NCBI GenBank assembly: GCA_934555825.1
Contig: CAKTFJ010000007.1
Coordinates: forward strand, 1-64,000
Length of the DNA stretch: 64,000 nucleotides
Reading direction: 5' to 3'
Source: an uncultured Hyphomicrobium sp.
GTDB lineage: Bacteria; Pseudomonadota; Alphaproteobacteria; Rhizobiales; Hyphomicrobiaceae
Shown here: positions 8,037 to 17,061 of the stretch, in pieces
Layout: each line of letters begins with the position of its first letter
Position numbering within the stretch: the first letter of the stretch is position 1
Position numbers and translations under genes: made by a program
The notes under the pieces: generated by a model
Seen by the model: the letters and a program-made list of their open reading frames with translations, nothing else
What the model was told of the DNA's origin: nothing
The model's database searches: none

Positions 8037-9041
8037 TCAGTGGTGGTGATGATGATGGTCGTGATCGTCCTTCGTCGTGCCGCCGTGTTTTTTATCGCCG
8101 CCGATCGGGCGGATCGGGAATGTCACCTCGACAGATGCGCCGCTCTTGAAGGTTAGCGTGACGGGCAGGCTGGCGCCGGAGACCAGCGGCTCCTTGAGAT
8201 CCATGAACATGAGGTGTTTGCCGCCGGGCGCGAGCGTCACCGTGCCACCGGCCGGGATTTCGATGCCCTCGGGAAGCGCGCGCATCCGCATGACGCCGTC
8301 TGTCATGGTCATGTCGTGGATCTCGCCCTTGCCGGCGACAGGAGCCGCGATGCCGATGAGCGTATCCGCCGCACTGCCGGTGTTGAGGACCGTGAGATAC
8401 CCCGCGCCCACTTTCGCACCCTGAGGCGTCGCACGTGCCCACGCGCCTTCAATCGCGAGCGAGCCACTCTTGGCGGCGCCGCCAGCGTCCTTCGCAGCGG
8501 CATGATCGCCGGCTGCCGCAATGCGAAGCACCGCTGCCGGAGACGCCAGCTTTTGACCTTCGGTTCCATCCGGAATCTCGACCCATTGCCGTTCGCCTTC
8601 GGCGCAGGTCTGCGTCACCTTGAAGTAGAGCGAAGAACCGCCCACAAGGTCCTTGCCGAGAAAGCCCGCGGCCACGAACTCGTCGTAGTGCTCGTCGGGC
8701 AGGTTGCCTTCGGACCATGTGATTTCCTTCACGCCTTCGGTCAGCGTCCGCCCGTGCAGCGGGTAGGTCGTCGCATAAGCGCCCTTCACGCTGGCGAGCG
8801 ACCAGCCCGGCTTCGGCATCGGCTTCACGTTGATGAAGCCTTCAGGAATCTCAACGCGGATCGCCTGCGTCGGCGACGTGCCGCAGCCATGCGGCACCTT
8901 GAGCACGGCCTTGTAAGCCGCGCCCGGAGCCGCTTCCCGCTGTTCGAGCGTGACATGGGCGCTGGCCGGTCCGCCGGCCAGGGCTACGAAAGGAAGCAAC
9001 GCGAGCGTCGCGAGAGTTTGAGAGGGGTATGAGCGTTTCAT
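8037..9041 (-). CDS. YcnI domain (DUF1775)-PCuAC copper chaperone fusion with poly-His tail
   Basis: A 334-aa exported protein with two copper-handling domains. A Sec signal ends ASA-HVTLEQ, so the mature N-terminus would be His, the usual copper ligand of YcnI proteins (about 29-170). A PCuAC domain follows (about 195-310) with EIHDMTMTDGVMRM and GGKHLMFMD, the His/Met Cu(I) motif. The tail (HGGTTKDDHDHHHHHH) is an extra metal-binding segment. It lies downstream of a TonB receptor and a DUF2946 gene on the same strand, a grouping seen in copper acquisition loci. Its likely job is periplasmic copper capture and delivery, for example to cytochrome oxidase. Confidence 0.88.
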   Translation of the reverse strand: MKRSYPSQTLATLALLPFVALAGGPASAHVTLEQREAAPGAAYKAVLKVPHGCGTSPTQAIRVEIPEGFINVKPMPKPGWSLASVKGAYATTYPLHGRTLTEGVKEITWSEGNLPDEHYDEFVAAGFLGKDLVGGSSLYFKVTQTCAEGERQWVEIPDGTEGQKLASPAAVLRIAAAGDHAAAKDAGGAAKSGSLAIEGAWARATPQGAKVGAGYLTVLNTGSAADTLIGIAAPVAGKGEIHDMTMTDGVMRMRALPEGIEIPAGGTVTLAPGGKHLMFMDLKEPLVSGASLPVTLTFKSGASVEVTFPIRPIGGDKKHGGTTKDDHDHHHHHH

Positions 9042-9118
9042 GATCAGAACCTGTTACTGAAGATGGAGATGAGAGGTCGAATGCGGCGCCACGTCAGGGA
9101 CGCTTTGGATGGCTAGCG

Positions 9119-11347
9119 TCACCACTTCACCTGCACGCCGCCGTAGAGGGCGCGTCCTGTGCCGGGTTCGAAGTAGGCGCCGTCCAGGCCGCGGACGTTT
9201 CCGGACACGCTGGCGGATGCGATATAGGCCGTGTCGGAGAGGTTGCGCCCTTCGATGTAGGCCGTGAACGTCTCGCCTTCATAGCCGAGCTTCGCGCCCC
9301 AGATCGCATAGCCTTCCGTCTTGAGCGTGTTGGCGTTGTCGACGAAGTAGGCGGATGGAGCCCATTCGACGTTCGGCCCGAAGAACACGCCGGATGGATG
9401 ACGGTAAATCAGCTCGGCCCTGAGGAAATGCCGCGGCAGGCCAGGAAGTTCGTTGTTGCCCCACACCGCATCGTTGTCGAAGTGGAAGTCGTTGAGCGTA
9501 TAGGCCGCGTTGAGCCACAGCCTGTCGGGCGTCGGACCGTCGACGAGCAGAGAGTTCAGCACCGCCGCGCCGAAGCCGAGTTCGAGCCCCTGGTGCACGG
9601 TCTTGTCCGCATTCGTCACCGAGCACATGTTCGGAAACGGCACGAGGATCGTGAGGCACTGCAACTCGTTGTCGATCTCGGCGCGATAGAGCGCGATATC
9701 CCAATGGTAGGTCTCGCGCCGGCCGCGTGTGCCGATCTCGTAGGTGGTGGCTTCTTGCAGCTTGGCAGTGAACGCCGAGCCGCTCACCGCGTTCTCGCCG
9801 AAACTCGGAACTTCCGCGCTACGCGAGATGTTGGCGAACGCCTGCCAGCCGGGATCGACGTCCCACACGATGCCGGCCTTCGGGCTCCACACGTCGAAGG
9901 TGTTGCGCCCACCCTGCTCGTTGCCGAAGAACACGTCGCGATCGCGCTGGGCGTGCAGGAACTGCAACCCCGCAACGAGTGCCACGTCGGGCAGCACGAA
10001 GAAGCTGTTCTCGGCATACACCGAGACGTTCTCCGAGCGGTTCTCCGTATGACTGATGAGCGCGAGCTTGGCCGCGTTAGGCCCATTGCCGAAGTGCCTG
10101 ACGTCCACCGTTCCGTTGTGAAGGTTCACGCCCGCGATGAAGCGGTTACGGAAACCTGCAATGACGCTGTCGTCCGCGAGCCGCGCGAAACCGCCATAGT
10201 CGTCGTAGCGATAGTCGAGCCACTGATAGATCGGATGGTCGAGGTGGCGGTCCACGTTGAACGCGCCGAATTCGAGCAGCGTTCCTTGCGAGAGACGCAC
10301 CGTCGTCTTGTTGGCGATGCGGAGCGTCTCGATATTGCGCTGCCAGTCATTGAGCACGTTGATGGCCGCGGCCTGCTTCGGATCGGAGAGCGCCGTCTGG
10401 CGCGTTACCGCGCCGGGGATGCGCTGCTCGACGTCGTTGGCGTTGACGTAGAAGCGTGTCTCGACATTTTCGCTGAGCCGATAGCCGAGGTTCATGGAGC
10501 CTCGGAGGCTCTCGCCCCAGCTATGGTCCCGGTAGCCGTCCCACTCCTGCCAGGTCCCGGCGATGAAATAATCGACAGGCCCCGAAACCCCACCTGAGCT
10601 CGACGAGAACTTGCGGAACCCGAAGCTGCCGATGTCGGTGCGAGCGGTGAACCGATGGGCGTCATACCCCGTGGGCATCACGAAGTTGATTGCCCCGCCG
10701 AGCGAGTTGGCACCGAAGCGAAGCGCATTCGCCCCCTTGAACACCTCGATGTAGCGGTAGACCGTCGGATCGATCTCCTGAAAATCGCCGAACCCGTCCG
10801 CGGTGCTGATCGGTATGCCGTCCATGAACAGCTGCGTGCCGCGCAAATGGAAATTCCGCGAGATGCCGGAGCCACGGATCGAAAGCCGGGCGTCCTCACC
10901 CCACTTCGGCTGCACGAACACGCCCGGCACGTAATCGAGCGCGTCCTTGATGGTCACTGCAGGTGTCGACGTCGCGTATGCGTCTGCGGGGACGATCTCG
11001 ACGCTCCCCGGCGTGCGCTCGATCTCCGACACCGCTTCGGCCGTTGTCGGCACCGTCAGGCTGCCGGAGCGCGTTCCAGGCTGAACCGGCGCACCGGCGA
11101 GCGCGTCGGCGGGGGAGGGTGATTGGGGTTCGGGAACACCGCTGGGAGCCGCCGCAGGCTGCTTGGGCCTGGGTGCTTTGGGCTGGGCGGCCGTCGTCGT
11201 GACGGTGATTTCGGGGAGTTCCGTTTCCTGGGCCGAGGTGGGCCAGGCGTGAACGGCGAGGACAACAGCCCCTATGGCGGCAAGCGTATGTGCGCCGCGT
11301 GCGGGGGGAAAGTGCCGGAGGGAACCCGGCCGGAATGGCGATGTCAT
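9119..11347 (-). CDS. TonB-dependent outer membrane receptor (probably copper)
   Basis: A 742-aa TonB receptor. A signal peptide ends around WPTSAQ; the segment LPEITVTTT is a likely TonB box. A plug domain follows (VTIKDALDYVPGVFVQPKWGED, then RGSGISRNFHLRGTQLFMDGIP), and a long beta-barrel ends in GVQVKW with the terminal aromatic. The start at 11347 (MTSPFRPGSL) places the signal correctly; the frame is open 23 codons further. The neighbours (YcnI-PCuAC, DUF2946) point to copper. A lanthanide-chelate receptor is an alternative given the XoxF system, but the context does not favour it. Confidence 0.88.
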   Translation of the reverse strand: MTSPFRPGSLRHFPPARGAHTLAAIGAVVLAVHAWPTSAQETELPEITVTTTAAQPKAPRPKQPAAAPSGVPEPQSPSPADALAGAPVQPGTRSGSLTVPTTAEAVSEIERTPGSVEIVPADAYATSTPAVTIKDALDYVPGVFVQPKWGEDARLSIRGSGISRNFHLRGTQLFMDGIPISTADGFGDFQEIDPTVYRYIEVFKGANALRFGANSLGGAINFVMPTGYDAHRFTARTDIGSFGFRKFSSSSGGVSGPVDYFIAGTWQEWDGYRDHSWGESLRGSMNLGYRLSENVETRFYVNANDVEQRIPGAVTRQTALSDPKQAAAINVLNDWQRNIETLRIANKTTVRLSQGTLLEFGAFNVDRHLDHPIYQWLDYRYDDYGGFARLADDSVIAGFRNRFIAGVNLHNGTVDVRHFGNGPNAAKLALISHTENRSENVSVYAENSFFVLPDVALVAGLQFLHAQRDRDVFFGNEQGGRNTFDVWSPKAGIVWDVDPGWQAFANISRSAEVPSFGENAVSGSAFTAKLQEATTYEIGTRGRRETYHWDIALYRAEIDNELQCLTILVPFPNMCSVTNADKTVHQGLELGFGAAVLNSLLVDGPTPDRLWLNAAYTLNDFHFDNDAVWGNNELPGLPRHFLRAELIYRHPSGVFFGPNVEWAPSAYFVDNANTLKTEGYAIWGAKLGYEGETFTAYIEGRNLSDTAYIASASVSGNVRGLDGAYFEPGTGRALYGGVQVKW

Positions 11348-11429
11348 GTGTACAGAGCTCTGTTGATCTGGAAACGGGCCGTCGCCTTCGCTCCCGAATG
11401 TGCGGGGATTCGGCAAAGGCTGCGATGCG

Positions 11430-11447
11430 CGGGCTCTCGTGAGCCCG
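11430..11447. other. Hairpin between the DUF2946 and TonB-receptor genes
   Basis: CGGGCTC and GAGCCCG pair around a TCGT loop. It lies just after the DUF2946 stop and before the TonB receptor on the minus strand. There is no T run, so it may limit read-through or stabilise RNA rather than terminate. Confidence 0.35.
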
Positions 11448-11448
11448 A

Positions 11449-11823
11449 TCAGATCAACAGGTTAGGTGGCCCGCGCGCAGACGTGGCGCCGGGTTTCGGC
11501 GTTTCCGCATAAAGCGCCGCCGCGAGCTTATAGGTGAGGTTTGCGTAGGCAACCGCACTCGCGAGATCGGGATGCCCGGTGGCCACGTGGCCGACACTGG
11601 AGAAGGCGAAGGGACAGAGGTCGGCCTCGCCCTGCTGCTGCTCGACCGGCGTGGTGCCGTCTGCCGCGACGTGCATCGTCTTCTGGCCCGTGCTGGTACA
11701 GATGACGATTTCGAAGGAGCCGTCCGCCGCATTCGCGGCCGCAATCATGAACCCATCGGGCACGAGGCTGCGAAGCGCCAGCGCGATGAGCATGAAAACG
11801 GCGATGGGCGTGCGTTTGCTCAC
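11449..11823 (-). CDS. DUF2946-type exported protein
   Basis: A 124-aa protein with an N-terminal hydrophobic segment (IAVFMLIALALRSLVPDGFM) and the pattern EIVICTSTGQKTMHV ... ADLCPFAFSS, which fits DUF2946. These proteins are commonly encoded next to TonB copper receptors and PCuAC chaperones and may bind copper through Cys, His and Met. The start is a GTG with AAGGGG upstream. It is first in the probable operon DUF2946, TonB receptor, YcnI-PCuAC. The function is inferred from context. Confidence 0.75.
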   Translation of the reverse strand: MSKRTPIAVFMLIALALRSLVPDGFMIAAANAADGSFEIVICTSTGQKTMHVAADGTTPVEQQQGEADLCPFAFSSVGHVATGHPDLASAVAYANLTYKLAAALYAETPKPGATSARGPPNLLI

Positions 11824-12003
11824 GAGACCCCTTCACTCCCTGTCGGCAGGGTAGGTGGACGGTAGGGCCGGGCGGCGAGCTTTGCAAGAGACGGCGGTGC
11901 GACAGGAGATCTCCCCGGGCTGGCCGGGCCGAATCTCTGGCCGGTGAGGGACAGGCATGATTATGATGCGGAGAGGATTGCCCGGGAAAAACGAGAAGAA
12001 ACG

Positions 12004-12765
12004 ATGAGAAAACAAAACGTGTGGGGCGGGACATGGCCCGGGATTGCACTGGCGCTCGCAGCTCTGACAGGTATGGCGGTGCTCTCCGGCCTGCGGGCTC
12101 AGTTCGCGGATCAGGCGAATTATGTCGATACCGCGCTCGTCGTATCCGTCGACGTCTCGAACTCCGTCGACGCCCACCGCTACAAGCTGCAGATGGAAGG
12201 GATCGCGACCGCACTCGAAGATCCGGAGGTCCTCAAGGCCATTTTGAACGGTCCCAATGCGTCCATCCTGTTCTCCATGGTGACGTGGGCCGACAGGCCG
12301 CGTCAGGTCATCGGCTGGGAGCGGATCTCCTCGCCGGCGGAAGCTGCCGCCGTCGCGAACAAAGTGCGCAAGCTTCCTCGCCAGACCGGAGAGTTCACCT
12401 GCGTCTCAGCCATGCTGCGCTCGATCTCGGACAAGGTTGTCTCGCAGATCCCCGCCAAGCCTTTCCGCACCATCGTCGACGTTTCGGGTGACGGACGCGA
12501 GAACTGCAATCCCGACGAGGATCCAGCGGCCGTTCGCGATGAGCTTGCCGCCTCGGGCGTAACCGTGAACGGCTTGCCCATCCTCGAAGGCGATGAGGGC
12601 GATACGCTGGAGCAGTGGTATCGGGAGAATGTGATGGGCGGGCCTGGTTCGTTCGTGCTGCCCGCCAACGGCTTCGACGATTTCGGCCGCGCGATCCGCC
12701 AGAAGTTCATCATGGAGATCAGCAGCGGCACGCCGCCTTACAGAGAAGCGAGCGGGCGGAAGTGA
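12004..12765 (+). CDS. DUF1194 protein (von Willebrand A-like, membrane-anchored or exported)
   Basis: A 253-aa protein with an N-terminal hydrophobic segment (about 13-30) and a domain that starts DTALVVSVDVSNSVD. This resembles a VWA domain with a MIDAS-like DxSxS motif; FRTIVDVSGDGREN later matches the DUF1194 pattern, and FVLPANGFDDFGRAIRQKF closes the family region. Members are common in alphaproteobacteria and uncharacterised. It is divergent from the copper cassette and alone on its strand, so context gives no function. The ATG at 12004 was chosen because the signal segment begins right after it. Confidence 0.8.
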   Translation: MRKQNVWGGTWPGIALALAALTGMAVLSGLRAQFADQANYVDTALVVSVDVSNSVDAHRYKLQMEGIATALEDPEVLKAILNGPNASILFSMVTWADRPRQVIGWERISSPAEAAAVANKVRKLPRQTGEFTCVSAMLRSISDKVVSQIPAKPFRTIVDVSGDGRENCNPDEDPAAVRDELAASGVTVNGLPILEGDEGDTLEQWYRENVMGGPGSFVLPANGFDDFGRAIRQKFIMEISSGTPPYREASGRK

Positions 12766-12800
12766 GGCGCGCTCCCAACGCGGTCGTCTGAACTCCGTGC

Positions 12801-13001
12801 TTAGGTATCTTTCTGCGCGGCCAGTTTGCACTTCCAGCCTTTGATCTGCCACTGCGGGTGCTCATCGACCCAGCGTGCGAAATAGGGCGGCGCAACCATC
12901 GCGCAGCGCCGCACGTCCATTTCCACAGCAAGCGGCAGCTCGAAGCTCCGGCATTCGCTCGGGTTCGCGACGAGACAAGCCGACAGGATGATCGTGAGCA
13001 T
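12801..13001 (-). CDS. Small exported cysteine-containing protein (66 aa)
   Basis: Unknown function. It has a short hydrophobic N-terminus (MLTIILSACLVANPSECRSF), several cysteines (about 9, 17, 33, 58) and a WQIKGWKCKLAAQ end. This layout, with paired Cys after a weak signal, is common in small periplasmic proteins of alphaproteobacteria. AGAAGGAAA lies about 8 bases before the ATG, a good ribosome site. The cysteines could form disulfides in the periplasm. There is no link to its neighbours beyond shared orientation with the next small exported protein gene. Confidence 0.65.
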   Translation of the reverse strand: MLTIILSACLVANPSECRSFELPLAVEMDVRRCAMVAPPYFARWVDEHPQWQIKGWKCKLAAQKDT

Positions 13002-13097
13002 GGAGTGCGTTTCCTTCTACGCCGGTTCGGTCCCCGTTGCGCCGGATACGCAGAGAGTTAGGCGTTTGGATCTCATCCTTAGCCGAAGGAAGCCCTG

Positions 13098-13496
13098 CTA
13101 TCGGGTGTTTCCTCGCCACGACTGTGAGCTTTTAAGGCAGTCGTAAAAGCACTTCTGCCATTTTTCGCCGCGCTTGAAGTAGGCGTTGCAGAACCGTTCG
13201 CAAGCCGCGTAGACCTCCTGTTGGGGCGTGAGCGGCTTCGGCTTTTGCGTGGATTCCAGCCGCTCGCAGCATTGAACCCGATGCCCCGAGAAGCAGCTTT
13301 GCGTTCGTCGTACGACGAAGCCTCGCTTGCATGACCCCGCGCAAATGGGCGGTGTCCCATCCCAGTAACAATTGCCGTAGCGTCGCGCTTCCGCTGGCTG
13401 CGACGACAGCATGACGAACGCCGGCACCGCGGCGAGCAACGCTACGAAGAGTGCGGAAGCGAAGCGCGAGAGGGCATCGATGTGCGGGCGGGACAT
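13098..13496 (-). CDS. Small exported cysteine-rich protein (132 aa)
   Basis: Unrecognised family. A Sec signal (FASALFVALLAAVPAFVMLSS) ends near QPAEA. The mature part has about ten cysteines (YGNCYWDGTPPICAGSCKRGF; SCFSGHRVQCCERL; ACERFCNAYFKRGEKWQKCFYDC), suggesting a disulfide-stabilised periplasmic or secreted protein. The last block has a C-x3-C ... C-x3-C layout, as in helical-hairpin proteins. CAGGAGGCACCC before the ATG is a strong ribosome site. It follows the end of the fhc operon, past its terminator. Confidence 0.7.
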   Translation of the reverse strand: MSRPHIDALSRFASALFVALLAAVPAFVMLSSQPAEARRYGNCYWDGTPPICAGSCKRGFVVRRTQSCFSGHRVQCCERLESTQKPKPLTPQQEVYAACERFCNAYFKRGEKWQKCFYDCLKSSQSWRGNTR

Positions 13497-13540
13497 GAGG
13501 GTGCCTCCTGTGTGGCAACCCCAGAAGTATCGAGCGCTCC

Positions 13541-13576
13541 AAAAGACAGCGCCTCCACCGAATGGAGGAGGCGCTG
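13541..13576 (-). terminator. Rho-independent terminator of the fhc operon
   Basis: On the minus strand CAGCGCCTCC and GGAGGCGCTG form a 10-bp stem, followed by TCTTTT. It lies about 55 bases after the fhcC stop codon. Confidence 0.85.
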
Positions 13577-13630
13577 CGGATTGTTGCGATGTCGATGGGT
13601 GCGCGACGAGCGCTGACGCTCAGAGCCCCA

Positions 13631-14440
13631 TTAAGTCGTGAGTAGGATCTCGCCCTTGCCGATGGTGGCGCGGTCGCCGGCGAGCTTGCGCACCACCGGC
13701 GGCAGCGGCTTCGGCGCGAGCGGCCCCAGCGTCTTCGCGACATAGCGCGAAAGGATGTTGAGGATGACCAAGTCGTGGCGTCCGCAATCGGCGAACGTTG
13801 GCAGAAGTTCGTCCACCTTGGGTGCGATCAGCGTGCCGCGGCGAAGCAGCGGACCCGGGCGAGGGCCGAAGCCCACTTCCGTCCAAAGCGTGCCGCCCAC
13901 CATGCGAGAGCCGGCCGCTGCGCCGAACGTGCCGCGCGTCACGACGATGCCGCGCCGCATCCGCTCACCCGCGCGCTCGCCGATGTTGCCTTCGACGACA
14001 ACCGTGCCGCCGAGCAGACCGAACTTGTCGCCGGGACGCGCGCCGCCGAGATAGTCGCCCGCCGAGCCCTTCACGTGCACAAGGCCGCCCGTCGCCGACG
14101 ATGCGAGATAGGCGCCCGCATTGCCGCGGATTTCGAGCGTGCCGCCTTTCATGCCGCGCGCCGCGTGGTTGCCGACGGAACCCTCGACCGTGATCGTTCC
14201 CTGCTCGAGACCTGCGCCGACATAGTCGAGCAGTGTTGAGTCCGCCGAGATTGCGAGCGCCTCGCCGGGCGTGCCCGAGACGGCGAACACATCGCCGACG
14301 TTGAGCGCATGGACGCCCGTGACGAGCGGCAGTTTCTCGATCTCAGCCGTGGAAAGCTGCGCCAGGCGGCCCGGAAGCAGGCTGGATAGGTCGAGCGCAT
14401 GCGTAGGCGCCGTGCGCAGGGTGAAGCTCAGCGTGCTCAT
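13631..14440 (-). CDS. fhcC: Formyltransferase/hydrolase complex subunit C
   Basis: A 269-aa homologue of formylmethanofuran dehydrogenase subunit C. In bacteria FhcC is the structural beta-helix subunit of the complex that turns formyl-H4MPT into formate. The protein shows the glycine-rich helical-repeat pattern (TLEIRGNAGAYLASSATGG, HVKGSAGDYLGG, VVVEGNIGERAGERMRRG), also found in glutamate synthase C-terminal domains. Its ATG overlaps the fhcD stop by four bases (ATGA), so translation is coupled. It is last in the operon fhcBADC, with a terminator after it. Confidence 0.94.
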   Translation of the reverse strand: MSTLSFTLRTAPTHALDLSSLLPGRLAQLSTAEIEKLPLVTGVHALNVGDVFAVSGTPGEALAISADSTLLDYVGAGLEQGTITVEGSVGNHAARGMKGGTLEIRGNAGAYLASSATGGLVHVKGSAGDYLGGARPGDKFGLLGGTVVVEGNIGERAGERMRRGIVVTRGTFGAAAGSRMVGGTLWTEVGFGPRPGPLLRRGTLIAPKVDELLPTFADCGRHDLVILNILSRYVAKTLGPLAPKPLPPVVRKLAGDRATIGKGEILLTT

Positions 14441-15345
14441 GGCAGCAGGTCCTTCAGGTGATAGTGATGCTGGCCGAGATTGCCGCCGTAATTGCCGGCA
14501 GAGACACGCGTGACGCCCTTTGCAGCGCCAGTCTCGATGATTGTCTTGAGACCTGCGCGCATGGCGTTTGCAACGGAAGCCGACGTAACGCCGTCGATGA
14601 CGATCTCGAGCACAGCGATCGTGTCGGCATCGAGTTCCGACTTCACCGCGCCCTTGAGCGTGGGGCAGAACGCGTCGTTCGTGGATGCGATGGCGCCCTT
14701 GTACTTAGAGCCCACTTTGGAACCCGAGCGTACGATGCCGCCGGGGAACGGCGTGATCACGTCGTCCACCTTTGCAATCGCTGCCACCGCAGCTTCCGTC
14801 ACTTCGAGAAGACCTGCGCGGTCACGGCCCAGCACCAGGAGGTTGCCGCCGCCCACCGCCTCGGTCGTGACGCCGCATTTGTCCTCGATCACGAACTCGC
14901 CGTCCATGACGGGCACGCGCCAGAAGCGCTGTTTGCCGAGCTTTTTGGCGGTCTGCCAGCCGTCGCCGAAGAAGCGCGGACCGGCTGCGAGCGGCATCGT
15001 CGTTGGGCTGTCGAGACCGTTGAAGCAGGCCGAGCCCGGGCTTGTGAGAACGCACTGCCCGACGCGATTGAGAAGCTGCGGCTTGAGCGCATCCGGGGAG
15101 AAGCCAAACATCAGGACGCGCACACCGGGGCGTCCGTCCGGCGTCTCGTCAGGCGAGAGTTCGCGGTCGATGCCGCATTCCGCGCCTGCGCCGATGACCG
15201 AAGTACCGAAGCCGGTCATGACGGTCGCGCAGATGTTCGCCCACTTGGCGCTATCGGCGGTGATGATGAGACCGAGCGCGCTCATGCCGAACGCTTCGGC
15301 GAAGGTGTCGTCAATCGTGACGCCGTTTCTTGAGATGGCGCTCAT
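14437..15345 (-). CDS. fhcD: Formyltransferase/hydrolase complex subunit D (formylmethanofuran:H4MPT formyltransferase)
   Basis: A 302-aa Ftr homologue that moves the formyl group from formyl-H4MPT to methylofuran in the cytoplasm. The start MSAISRNGVTIDDTFAEAFGM and the RLLITADSAKWA-like segment (LGLIITADSAKWANICATVMTGFGTSVIG) are typical of Ftr. The length is close to archaeal Ftr (about 300). It sits 3 bases after fhcA and overlaps fhcC by 4 bases. Formaldehyde oxidation in this window runs fae, mtdB, mch and then this complex. Confidence 0.95.
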   Translation of the reverse strand: MSAISRNGVTIDDTFAEAFGMSALGLIITADSAKWANICATVMTGFGTSVIGAGAECGIDRELSPDETPDGRPGVRVLMFGFSPDALKPQLLNRVGQCVLTSPGSACFNGLDSPTTMPLAAGPRFFGDGWQTAKKLGKQRFWRVPVMDGEFVIEDKCGVTTEAVGGGNLLVLGRDRAGLLEVTEAAVAAIAKVDDVITPFPGGIVRSGSKVGSKYKGAIASTNDAFCPTLKGAVKSELDADTIAVLEIVIDGVTSASVANAMRAGLKTIIETGAAKGVTRVSAGNYGGNLGQHHYHLKDLLP

Positions 15346-15348
15346 GGG

Positions 15349-17034
15349 TTAGGTCCTCGGTCCCGTCGGCTGAACGATGACGCAGCCGCACTCTCCGCCG
15401 GTGTGGCCGCAATTGCTGTCGACGATCTCCTGGTCGGAGACGCGGAAGTTGTCGAGCCTGACGGTGTGGTAGCGGTCGAAATACTCCCTGAGCGTCTTCT
15501 CGATGCCGGTGTCGTAGTCGGGGCGGGCGACGTGTGTGGCGCCCGCGACGACCTTCACGACCTGGCCATTCTTCACGATGAGTTCGCCGCTCTTGAACAC
15601 CAGGAGCGGCGTCTTGAACATGGCCTCACGGTCCGCGAGGTCCTCGTAGATCGTGATGTCGGCGGAGGCGCCGGGGCCGAGATGGCCGCGGTCGTGCAGA
15701 CCGAGGCTCTTCGCCGGGCCCGCGCGCGTCATGACGGCGATCTCGTAGAGCGAATACTCGCGGTCGAGGGACTTGAGGATCGTCGCCGCTTGCGCGCCGG
15801 GATGCAGCTTTTCCAGCATCTCGTTGCGGAACGTGCGGTCCATCAGGAGCCGGATGAGGTGCGGATAGTAGTAGAACGGCGCGCCGTTCGGATGGTCCGT
15901 CGTGAGGAAGATTCGCCACGGATCGTTGACGAGCAGGAACAGCTCAAGCCCGATGGCCCACTGCAGCGCGTTCACGTAGCTCTTGTCGCGGTACTTCATC
16001 GGCACCACGCCGCAGCCGTTGTCGCATTCGATGTCCATCACGACCCACTTCTTGGGATCGGCGGACTTCGTGTTGCCGTACTGGCGCATGGAGTCACCCG
16101 ACGCAGTACACGTCTGGCCGAACATGATCTGCCCGATGTCGATCGACACGTTCGTGTGCTGGTTCAGCAACTCCGCGATCTGCGGCGCGCCGGACGAGAA
16201 CTTCATGTCCCCTTCCGTGCCGTAGCTGTGGAACTGAATGTGCGTGAGGTGGAGCGGCAGCCCTTCCGCGGCGCGGATCGTGGCGAGCGTCGAATGCATC
16301 GAGCCCGGAACGCCGAGGTTGCACCCATGGATGTGGATGGGGTGCGGAACGCCGAGCTCTTTCATGCCGCGCGCGAGCGTGAGGATGATGTCGCGCGGGG
16401 TCACGCCGTAATGGACGTTCTTCTCGTCGAGATCGAGCGCGCGCTGATTGAACTTGAACGCGTTGATGCCGCCCGGGTTCACGATCTTGACCGCAAGCGC
16501 CTGCGAGGCGTGCATGGTCCAGCCGATGTAGTCCTTGATGAACTCGAAGTCCCGCTTCTCCGCGAGCGCGCGCAGGAAGAAGTCGTCGTTGCCGAGCATC
16601 ACGAACGCACCCTTGTCGATCATGGGCGTGTCGCCCATTTCGAGGTGCGCCTGGCGCGCGTTGGCGGGAAGCATCGCGGGCTCGAACGCGGCCGTATAGC
16701 CCATCTCCGCGTAGCGGTAGCCGGTCGTCATCGTGGAGGGCACTGCGTGCCCGCAGCCCGAGCGCAGAAGCTCCGTGCGTGCCACTTCGTTTCCGATGTG
16801 ATCCTCGGGCAGCATCATGCGCCCGATGGTGACCTTGCCGCCGCCGATGTGGCTGTGCGGGTCGATCGCACCCGCCATGACGACTTGGCCTTTGAGCGAA
16901 TACTCTTCGTCGATCCGCGTTCCGGGTTGCGGCTCGGCGACGATCCGGCCGTCCTGGACGTAGATGTCCCGCACCTCGCCGTCGACCCCGTTCATGGGGT
17001 CGTAGACGGTGCCGCCGGTGAACTTGATCAGCAT
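15349..17034 (-). CDS. fhcA: Formyltransferase/hydrolase complex subunit A (formylmethylofuran hydrolase)
   Basis: A 561-aa amidohydrolase-fold subunit related to FmdA/FwdA. In the bacterial complex it hydrolyses formyl-methylofuran to formate. It starts MLIKFTGGTVYDPMNGVDGEV; the metal-site motif AIDPHSHIGG lies near residue 60, and later His-rich segments (HPIHIHGCNLG, LTTDHPNGAPFYYYPHLIRLLMDR) supply the remaining ligands. The length matches bacterial FhcA (about 550). It is the second gene of the minus-strand operon, 27 bases after fhcB. Confidence 0.95.
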   Translation of the reverse strand: MLIKFTGGTVYDPMNGVDGEVRDIYVQDGRIVAEPQPGTRIDEEYSLKGQVVMAGAIDPHSHIGGGKVTIGRMMLPEDHIGNEVARTELLRSGCGHAVPSTMTTGYRYAEMGYTAAFEPAMLPANARQAHLEMGDTPMIDKGAFVMLGNDDFFLRALAEKRDFEFIKDYIGWTMHASQALAVKIVNPGGINAFKFNQRALDLDEKNVHYGVTPRDIILTLARGMKELGVPHPIHIHGCNLGVPGSMHSTLATIRAAEGLPLHLTHIQFHSYGTEGDMKFSSGAPQIAELLNQHTNVSIDIGQIMFGQTCTASGDSMRQYGNTKSADPKKWVVMDIECDNGCGVVPMKYRDKSYVNALQWAIGLELFLLVNDPWRIFLTTDHPNGAPFYYYPHLIRLLMDRTFRNEMLEKLHPGAQAATILKSLDREYSLYEIAVMTRAGPAKSLGLHDRGHLGPGASADITIYEDLADREAMFKTPLLVFKSGELIVKNGQVVKVVAGATHVARPDYDTGIEKTLREYFDRYHTVRLDNFRVSDQEIVDSNCGHTGGECGCVIVQPTGPRT

Positions 17035-17061
17035 GTCTTAGTGTCCTTGGGAAGGGCGGGC

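Noticed and set aside
9119..11347. Lanthanophore receptor (LutH) assignment for the TonB receptor
   Set aside because: Neighbours are copper proteins and the receptor is 17 kb from the Lut-like genes; sequence alone cannot settle the ligand.
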